The notes under the pieces are model-generated. The model did not search any database. It had not been told where the DNA came from and worked only from the letters and a program-made list of their open reading frames with translations. The position numbers and the translations under genes were made by a program. Of a stretch of 12,808 nucleotides of DNA, positions 7,801 to 12,808 are shown piece by piece. The DNA is taken from assembly GCA_910586575.1 (NCBI GenBank), contig CAJUJQ010000090.1, positions 1 through 12,808 of the forward strand, in the 5' to 3' direction. Within the stretch, counting starts at the first letter, position 1; each line of letters opens with the position of its first letter. The DNA comes from an uncultured Clostridia bacterium. GTDB taxonomy: Bacteria; Bacillota; Clostridia; Oscillospirales; Butyricicoccaceae.

Positions 7801-10800
7801 TCCGCTGCCCGTCCGCGATATCGCGCACCCGCTGGTAAAGCGGGGAACTTTCGTCATACCCGACCAGCCGCCGCGCGAACCGCTCCGGGGAGAGCATTGC
7901 GGAAAGGTACTTGTTTTTGAAGCTGTTGTTATTCTTCGGCGCGTCGGCCTGCTGAATACTCTTCACGGTCTCCTGCGCCTGCGCGTAAGCGTCCCGCCGG
8001 TCCTCGGTCTGAAGCATACGCTTCTCGTTGTACACTTGCGTTTCCAGCGCGAGCAGCGCGTCGGTCAGCGTCTGCACATCCCCGATTTCCATGTCGGCAA
8101 TCTTGATGGAATTGAGCCGCGTCAGCTCCTTCAAAAGCCGTGGATTCGAGTCCCATTCCGGGTTGAGCCGCTGCGCTTCCTCCAGCTTCCTTTGCAGCTC
8201 CGCAAGGTGCAGCTCCGTGTCCTTCCGGATAGAAACCCCGCACAGGTCAAGCTCCCCGATCAAGTTCTCAATCAGCGCCCGGTTGGCGGGGCTTGCCTGC
8301 ATCCGGTTCACCCGCCGCGCCACGCGCAGCAGGGCTTCCCGGTCGGCGCGGTCGGACTGCCGCTGCCGCCGCTTCTGGTCCATCTCCGCGTAATGCGCCT
8401 TGAGCGCGGCGGTTTCCTTTTCGCGGCGTTCCCGCTCCCGCTGAAGCTCCCGCCTTGCCGTTTCCCGTCCTGCCGCGCGGTCGGCGACGGTCTCCGGCGC
8501 GGCCTCGGCCTGCGCGGCGTACTCCATCAGCTCCAGCGCCAGCTGGTTTGCCGCCTCGCCGATGCCGTTCGCGTAGGGGTTGCCGTACACGGGCTTTAAG
8601 GATTCGGCAATTTCGGCAATCCGTTCCAGCTGGTCGGCGGGGTGGGCAATGTCCGCCGGGAAGAACGTCTCCCCATAATCGGCGCGCAGCTGCTCATACA
8701 TGGTATCAATCGGCATGCCGCCCTTGTCCACCAGCCGCACCACGCCGCGCACCCGCGCTTTCGTCTCCTTGTAACCGTCCCGCAGGTCGGCGCGGAAATC
8801 CTCGCCGAGCGTCAGCCGGGTTTCCCGCAGCTGCTTCCGCAAATCACGGTACTGCAAAGCCTCCTCGTTCATCAGGACGCTGCTTTCCCGGACGATTTCG
8901 CCCGCCGTTTCCAGCGCGGTATGGTACAGCATGGCGGTATCCATCGTGCCGCCGTGTGTCTGGTCAAACAGCCATTGCAGTTTGCGCGTCACCTCGCCCG
9001 CGTCCGCCTTGGAAGCATACTGCGCAAGGACTTCTTTGGTAATCCGGCGCGTCTGCTGTTCATTGCGTTTCCGGTCGGGGGTGCGTGTCAGCTGCTTTTC
9101 CAGACGCTCAATGCGCTTTGCCTGCCGCCTGTTTTCCTCGACCAGGGCTTTCTTTTCCTCCTCGGTCATGCTGGCAAGCCGCTCATTCAGCTCCGAAAAC
9201 GTTCCGCCGTAGGAGTGTTGGGTCTTGCCATCCTGCGCGGGCTGTGCTATACTGTTTTCAGAAAGCGTCGCCGCGCTGCGAGCGCCGTCCCCCTCTGTGG
9301 GGGCGGAAGAGCCAAAACTAGCGGGATGCTTTCTTTGTTTCATCACACCGATACTATACGCGGTTTCTTCATTCACGTTAATGCCGGATGAAAATACAAC
9401 GTAATAATACGAGCCGTCCCCATCCTCGAAATAGGCTCCATAATAATTGAATCCGTCCTCTCCAATATCGTTCTGATGTTTTTTTCCAACGTCAGGACGA
9501 TATTCAATTTTTTTAGAGGCTTGGATAACTTCATCAATGTGCCCGGCAACCGCAGCCTTTAATGCTCTTTGGTCTCGGTACAGCTCATCCCGGCTTACTT
9601 TCTTAACGCTCTGCACATGCGGGTCAGTCAGCTTATATGCCGACCGTTCTGTAATTTGCAGCGCGTGGCCGTCCGCGCTGAATACTGTAATATCTCCGCC
9701 TTTCCGGATTTTCTCATTGATAAACCGCTCGGCCTGCTTGAGCCATTGCCCGGAATCCTCGCCGTGGATGATCTGCCGGTCAGCCTTGACATACAGCTTG
9801 CCATCCGGCAGCGTCTCAATGCTGTGCTGTGTCTCCCCGGTCTGCCGCCCCTGCGCTTCCCCAAGCGCTTCGGTATACATCTTCTCGGCCTTGCGGATAA
9901 ACTTTTCCTCCTGCGTGCCGGTCAGCTTCACGGCGACATCCCGCAGCCAGTCCAACACCCTCTGGGCAATGCCCCGATGCTCCCCAGCGAGCCGCCGGAC
10001 GCTCTCGGAGTTTGTGAAAAGGTTGTCCTCGGCCCACTTGGCGACCAGCTCCCGCCGCGCGCCGTCCTCGCTGAGGTACACGCCGTTTTCCCGGTAATCA
10101 CGGGCAATCAAGGCAAGCTGAGAATCCAAATCCGCGCCGCCGCGCTTCATCTCCCCGGCCACCGCGTCAGAGAACGCCTGATACAGCTCTCCGGTTTCCA
10201 GATGGTGGGTCAGCTCATGCACCAGCACCCGCCGCGCGGGGCTTTTCGCGTCCCGGCTGATGGTAATCCTGCCGTCCTGATACTGCCCTTCGCCCTGCAC
10301 CCGGTCGGAAAACTCCACCTCCACGCCGAACCGCTTCGCAATCCGGTCAACGCGTTCGGCCTCGGCGTGTTCCAGCGCCGCGCTGTGCTCATTCCGGACA
10401 AGCCCCGGCACACGCTCCCGTGCTTGCCGGGTCGATTTCTGCGCAGTTTCCGAAGTAATCTCCCGCGCCGCCTGCGGCGCATCAACGCGCGGAGCTGCTT
10501 CCTGTACAGTCGGAGCCGCGCTGCTTTTCGGCAGCGTTTCCGCACTTTTCGGCAGCGTATCCGCTGCCTGTCCGCTGTTATCCTGCGCGGCCTGCGGCTT
10601 CACATTCGCCTGTACCCACTCACGCGCCTGCTGCCGTGCCTGCGCGTAGGACTGCGGCAGCGGCCCGGTCACATTCTCGACCGCCCTTCGGTCCTTCGGG
10701 TAAGCCAGCACCCGGTCAAGCGCGGTGTCGCTGACGGCCCTGCCGTCAAACAGCCGGGAAATGGTATCCGCCGCTTCCACGGCCAAATCATTCTGTCCGG

Positions 10801-12415
10801 CAAGCGCGGCCATCCGCCGTGTCTGCTCATCCAGCGGCGTCATGCTGGGGTAGGCGGGGATTTTGTCCACCGCCATCCCAGACCGCGCCGCGCTGTAGTA
10901 ATGCGCGTGCTGCGCATCGAAATCCGGCGTTTTCCCGCCGTCCCTTTCCCTGAGAAATTGATAGTTTTTCAGCCCATTCTCACCAAGTTTCTGCACCGTG
11001 TAGGCCCTGCGCACCGGCGCGGCCTGTACCTGATTCTGTACCTGCTGTACCTGATTTTGCGTCTGCTGTACCTTGTCTTGTACCTGCTGTACCTGATTCT
11101 GTACCCGCTGTGCCGCGTCCTGCGTCTGCGGTGCTGCCCGCACAGCCTGAGCCGCGCCTTGCGCCTGCGGTACTGCCTGCACACCTCGAGCCGCGCCTTG
11201 CGCCTGCTGTGCCGTCTGCGGCGCGTATAACAGCCGGTTGACCGCCAGCCCCGCGCCGCCGAAAATCCCGCCGGAGAACGCGCCGCCCGCCGCCGAATTT
11301 GCCAGCTCCGCAAGGGAAAACTCGGCATGCGGGTCGCGCGCCGCCTTATCGGCGATAAAGTTCAGGGCATAGCTCGCGCCCTCCTCGCTGGCCTCCACAC
11401 CCATCTGCCGAAGTAGATTTTTAACCGCGTTTTTCGCGCCGGTACCCTTTGCAATTTCAAGGAAATTGTCGATAGAAAGCTTCTCGGTCGCAAGCTCAAT
11501 GCCGCCGGAAACTGCCCCGCGCCAGAACGCTTCCCCGGCGTCCGCGCCCTGCTGCTGGAGCTCATAAGCCCTGCTGCCGCCCGCGCTTGCGGCCATGATG
11601 CCGCCGCTGAGTGCAGGCCCAACGGCGGGAATCAGCGCCGCCGCCATTGCGGGAGCGTTCTGCGCCGCGCTGATCAGGTTTTCCGTCACCCAGGCCCCCT
11701 TGGGGCCAAGCCCCGCCGTGGCCTCCTGCGTTTTCTCAGCTGCCCGCTCCATCAGCTTCGCCGCGCCGGAATCCATGTCCATCTGCCGCTGATACTTCGG
11801 GCTTTGCCGCGTTTCGCCCAGCCGGTTCATGGGCGTAGTAAGGTAGCCTTTCAAACCAATATCAGAAAGAAAATCCATTTCACCGCCAAGCGCGGCCTTG
11901 CCGGTTTCGACCGCGCTGCCGATGCCGCCCAGCAGCCCGGAAAGCGCCGCGTCTGTGCCTTGCGCAATCCTGCGCAGCCCGCCCGGCTGCTCCTGCCGAA
12001 CCGGGACAATATTCCGGTAGCCGTTCACGCCGCCAAAGGAAGCGGCGGTCAGCGGCGCGGCCCCACCGGATGTGCCGGGAAGCCGCCCGCTCACAGGTTC
12101 GCGGCTCTGCTGTGCGGCAGCGCTGGCAAGCGGCGCGTGCCGTTCCTGATACGCCGCCGCCGTCCCGTTCATCTCCGCGAGACTGCGGGGGCGCTGTACC
12201 GCCAGTGAAACCGTCCGCCGTGCCTGCGCCTGCTTGTCCGCCGCCATCTCAGTGGCCAGCCGCTCCATGGGGGAAGCCTGTGCTTTCCACGCCGACCAGC
12301 GCGTCATTGCCGCCTCCTCCGTTTTACGCCTGGAAGCAGCCATCTGTTCCCGGCTGTCCTTTTCCTGCGCATCCATTTCCCTTGCGCGTTTGCGAAGATC
12401 ATTATAATCCAGCAT
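4868..12415 (-). CDS. Giant phage polyvalent protein (2515 aa) with zinc metallopeptidase and effector-like domains
   Basis: Domain order by approximate residue. 1-110: charged helical region. 150-170, 246-282 and 365-396: Gly/Ala-rich hydrophobic segments, probably membrane-active. 396-467: Gln/Ala/Val repeats. 545-605: small helical module (RLFDGRAVSDTALDRVLAYP). 685-855: zincin-type peptidase with HELTHH at 733-738 (H733, E734, H737; E789 in RRELVAKW is a likely third ligand). 866-1028: an alpha+beta domain of toxin/nuclease or LPD type. 1075-1130 and 1295-1440: coiled coils. 1500-2010: a conserved-looking region including NRYYPIKTD and FKTQSFQNFNLLYDSF. 2030-2055 and 2078-2105: further hydrophobic segments. 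The C-terminus carries GKDGKAVSGSKGLRK. This architecture matches the polyvalent proteins of phages and conjugative elements described by Iyer, Aravind and colleagues, thought to be packaged and delivered with DNA. The start is supported by the ribosome binding site at 12422-12429. The precise LPD family assignments and the ejection role are inference. Confidence 0.93.
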   Translation of the reverse strand: MLDYNDLRKRAREMDAQEKDSREQMAASRRKTEEAAMTRWSAWKAQASPMERLATEMAADKQAQARRTVSLAVQRPRSLAEMNGTAAAYQERHAPLASAAAQQSREPVSGRLPGTSGGAAPLTAASFGGVNGYRNIVPVRQEQPGGLRRIAQGTDAALSGLLGGIGSAVETGKAALGGEMDFLSDIGLKGYLTTPMNRLGETRQSPKYQRQMDMDSGAAKLMERAAEKTQEATAGLGPKGAWVTENLISAAQNAPAMAAALIPAVGPALSGGIMAASAGGSRAYELQQQGADAGEAFWRGAVSGGIELATEKLSIDNFLEIAKGTGAKNAVKNLLRQMGVEASEEGASYALNFIADKAARDPHAEFSLAELANSAAGGAFSGGIFGGAGLAVNRLLYAPQTAQQAQGAARGVQAVPQAQGAAQAVRAAPQTQDAAQRVQNQVQQVQDKVQQTQNQVQQVQNQVQAAPVRRAYTVQKLGENGLKNYQFLRERDGGKTPDFDAQHAHYYSAARSGMAVDKIPAYPSMTPLDEQTRRMAALAGQNDLAVEAADTISRLFDGRAVSDTALDRVLAYPKDRRAVENVTGPLPQSYAQARQQAREWVQANVKPQAAQDNSGQAADTLPKSAETLPKSSAAPTVQEAAPRVDAPQAAREITSETAQKSTRQARERVPGLVRNEHSAALEHAEAERVDRIAKRFGVEVEFSDRVQGEGQYQDGRITISRDAKSPARRVLVHELTHHLETGELYQAFSDAVAGEMKRGGADLDSQLALIARDYRENGVYLSEDGARRELVAKWAEDNLFTNSESVRRLAGEHRGIAQRVLDWLRDVAVKLTGTQEEKFIRKAEKMYTEALGEAQGRQTGETQHSIETLPDGKLYVKADRQIIHGEDSGQWLKQAERFINEKIRKGGDITVFSADGHALQITERSAYKLTDPHVQSVKKVSRDELYRDQRALKAAVAGHIDEVIQASKKIEYRPDVGKKHQNDIGEDGFNYYGAYFEDGDGSYYYVVFSSGINVNEETAYSIGVMKQRKHPASFGSSAPTEGDGARSAATLSENSIAQPAQDGKTQHSYGGTFSELNERLASMTEEEKKALVEENRRQAKRIERLEKQLTRTPDRKRNEQQTRRITKEVLAQYASKADAGEVTRKLQWLFDQTHGGTMDTAMLYHTALETAGEIVRESSVLMNEEALQYRDLRKQLRETRLTLGEDFRADLRDGYKETKARVRGVVRLVDKGGMPIDTMYEQLRADYGETFFPADIAHPADQLERIAEIAESLKPVYGNPYANGIGEAANQLALELMEYAAQAEAAPETVADRAAGRETARRELQRERERREKETAALKAHYAEMDQKRRQRQSDRADREALLRVARRVNRMQASPANRALIENLIGELDLCGVSIRKDTELHLAELQRKLEEAQRLNPEWDSNPRLLKELTRLNSIKIADMEIGDVQTLTDALLALETQVYNEKRMLQTEDRRDAYAQAQETVKSIQQADAPKNNNSFKNKYLSAMLSPERFARRLVGYDESSPLYQRVRDIADGQRKAQDFRMRSERFFDRWHSDRAFMEKLTGKKAALIDVRGMAIVGGKLEPVRTKITPAQQVSLYLHAKHPANRRHILEGGVTIPDAALYAKGKLKEAYNKSVRVRLDEAGLRSLTVNMDSDVRAYAERVSEYLNGMAKDAINETSVVLDGYERATVNRYYPIKTDPNYSRAEYEGEIFDATIEGWGNLKNRQSGTNPIQLTDVFDVLNHHMEQTATYYGVAIPVRNLKKLLNVTGTDSEWSVKDALQRKWGDGAEEYLRKMIVDVQGQKGGESSFLGRTLASLRSKSAGAVLTMNFSVIMKQAASYPTAAGEIGWAPLIKALNPKAALSVDIETIAKYTPDYWYRRKGYSTMELGDITSRKKGLPKALNLIQGVDLATTRTLWAASEYYVREQNKGRADAPGIRSDAYYRQVAEVYNRVIEHTQPNYAAMQRPGILRSGNELEKALVMFKTQSFQNFNLLYDSFGEWRANAKRYALDRNDGNRAALRESRRKMARQLSAQAVSAAVFSGMTLAAAALTGKKKRYEDEDGEITWASLLTQFSRDMASSVAGMALGGSELFSAADSLLLGGQWYDIDVGGVSSFNDMVTMGKSLQSALDGLTDALADPDEEMSPAKWQRLALSGWKFGKAVLEKGCGIPAGNAETDLLAVVSPVLRKAFGEYTGAFYRLLVTKDADKDSGAYIDLLYQAYKAESPEYESLHELVNGLGIDDEKIASAIERREGAGGILKSLLKARRGGDAEAAEEFRRQLLDGGLKTEREIRDSEHSADQAAATELVEAAYLARRDGETALYEENRQMLLNLEYTEEEIDDWLYSWYLDELEGTDAFEAAYDEISVRMEDEGKRLRGYEALDRNGREAFLKNVKSYSREVVRIEQAEDYEPKTGWYASCREAPKACGLSESLFLIAHAAQSGAEGISGKDGKAVSGSKGLRKMQAINQIPGLDDKQKRYMYEACGVGKKVIGFNPGRVNQELDKMEKQAAK
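9224..9832 (-). other. Inserted toxin/nuclease-like cassette within the polyvalent gene (residues ~862-1064)
   Basis: The segment encodes about 200 residues between two TQHS tetrapeptides (862-865 and 1065-1068). Its core runs from PDGKLYVKADRQIIHG through a helix with KIRKGGD and TVFSADG, then HIDEVIQASKKIEYRP and a Tyr-rich sheet region (FNYYGAYFEDGDGSYYYVVF) ending near GVMKQRKHP. In style it resembles the small alpha+beta domains of polyvalent proteins (LPD3-like or phage BECR/RelE-type nuclease folds); I cannot fix the family by eye. Bases 9361-9540 are about 39% GC by direct count, far below the flanking 60-65%, which suggests acquisition as a module. Confidence 0.6.
11025..11108 (-). 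repeat. Four tandem 21-bp units (heptad repeat)
   Basis: Units start at 11025, 11046, 11067 and 11088 with plus-strand consensus TGTACCTGATTCTGTACCTGC. Together they encode four heptads of the type QVQNQVQ (variants RVQNQVQ, QVQDKVQ, QTQNQVQ). Valine or threonine recurs at 4/3 spacing, as in a coiled coil. The perfect 21-bp period makes copy number likely to vary between relatives. Confidence 0.88.
11112..11228 (-). repeat. Three tandem 39-bp units (13-residue repeat)
   Basis: Units at 11190-11228, 11151-11189 and 11112-11150 encode related 13-residue stretches, QAQGAARGVQAVP, QAQGAAQAVRAAP and QTQDAAQRVQNQV in protein order. The core GCCGCGCCTTGCGCCTGC on the plus strand is shared by the first two units and diverged in the third. 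They form the first half of a Gln/Ala/Val-rich linker in the polyvalent protein. Confidence 0.8.
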
Positions 12416-12416
12416 T

Positions 12417-12808
12417 TCACGTCACCCCCGCCTGGTTCAGCAGCTGCCGTGCCTGCATCTGATTGATTTTACCGGCCTTCTGCGCCTTTTCGATGTAATC
12501 AACCCGCTGTTCTTTTGTCATGAATTTCATCACATCCTGAATGCCAACGAGCGCGGCATTGTCGCCCGCATCTTTGTTTTCGGCCTTATACTGGTCGGAA
12601 AGCCCCGTGCTTTTCGTAAAGCCATATTTCTTATAATTCTGCGAAATATAGTTTGACGCGCTGCCGCCATTCAACTCCTCCCGCTTTGCCGCCATAAACA
12701 AGTCGTTGTAGGGGTCGCCGGATGTGCTGCCTGCCGCTGTCGTGCCGCCCGAACTTCTCCCCGACCCGCCGCCGGAGCCGCGCCCGGAAGCCTTCGCCAG
12801 CAGCTGCG
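12417..12808 (-). CDS. Unrecognised phage protein, C-terminal part only (runs off right edge)
   Basis: The frame is open from the right window edge to a TGA at 12419-12417, so about 130 C-terminal residues are visible and the true start lies outside the window. A TTG at 12701 could be mistaken for a start, but the frame continues upstream of it without a stop. The visible part begins QLLAKASGRGSGGG, a Gly/Ser/Thr-rich flexible linker of about 30 residues, followed by a charged helical tail (KREELNGG, YGFTKSTGL, FMTKEQRVDYIEKAQ) ending in QARQLLNQAGVT. No catalytic motif is visible. The stop lies one base before the ATG of the polyvalent gene, and that gene's ribosome binding site is inside the last codons here, so the two are probably translationally coupled. 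A structural or virion-internal protein is plausible from position alone; I do not recognise the family. Confidence 0.85.
   Translation of the reverse strand, partial: QLLAKASGRGSGGGSGRSSGGTTAAGSTSGDPYNDLFMAAKREELNGGSASNYISQNYKKYGFTKSTGLSDQYKAENKDAGDNAALVGIQDVMKFMTKEQRVDYIEKAQKAGKINQMQARQLLNQAGVT
12422..12429 (-). promoter_or_regulatory. Ribosome binding site of the polyvalent gene
   Basis: On the minus strand GGGGGTGA lies six bases before the ATG at 12415, inside the final codons of the upstream gene. This supports the 12415 start and coupling between the two genes. Confidence 0.7.

Noticed and set aside
7583..8599. 338-residue open frame on the plus strand
   Set aside because: Antisense shadow over the coiled-coil region, whose Arg/Glu/Ala codons suppress stops in the opposite strand.
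9569..11230. 553-residue open frame on the plus strand, ending in YLLYLILRLLYL-type repeats
   Set aside because: The repeats are the antisense translation of the 21-bp and 39-bp tandem repeats of the polyvalent gene; no independent coding evidence.

Overview
The window looks like a late, virion-structural segment of a tailed bacteriophage or prophage. All supported genes lie on the minus strand and are tightly packed, so the operon reads from the right edge to the left edge. The coding sequence is GC-rich (roughly 60-65% by eye) with strong AGGAGG-type ribosome binding sites. The protein types (polyvalent protein with an HExxH peptidase, collagen-like fibres, small CBM-like protein) are typical of phages of GC-rich gut Clostridia (Oscillospiraceae-like hosts). 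The host assignment is inference; no host gene, integrase, terminase or portal is visible.

Layout in order of transcription. (1) 12808-12417: the C-terminal end of an unrecognised protein that runs off the right edge. (2) 12415-4868: a 2515-residue polyvalent protein. It has glycine/alanine-rich membrane-active segments near the N-terminus, Val/Gln heptad repeats, an HELTHH zinc-peptidase, an AT-rich inserted cassette with a nuclease/toxin-like alpha+beta domain, long coiled coils, and a large C-terminal region with more membrane-active segments. (3) 4867-4645: the only sizeable intergenic gap, filled by three degenerate repeat units, each enclosing a different palindrome. (4) 4644-2785: a collagen-like tail fibre of 619 residues. 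(5) 2775-2125: a 216-residue protein with a short coiled coil and two chitin-binding-like (CBM5/12) modules. (6) 2128-110: a second collagen-like fibre, paralogous to gene 4, with a different AT-rich tip. (7) 66-1: the first 22 codons of another gene, running off the left edge.

The genes fit together as a host-contact and DNA-delivery module. The two fibres and the CBM-like protein probably bind the cell surface. The giant protein is probably packaged in the virion and ejected or inserted into the envelope, carrying peptidase and effector-like domains into the host. This division of labour is inferred from domain content and neighbourhood, not shown directly.

The most interesting signals are the compositionally foreign cassette inside the polyvalent gene, bounded on both sides by the tetrapeptide TQHS; the three-unit palindrome array upstream of the first fibre; and mosaicism between the two fibre genes (near-identical shafts and hinges, unrelated AT-rich tips).
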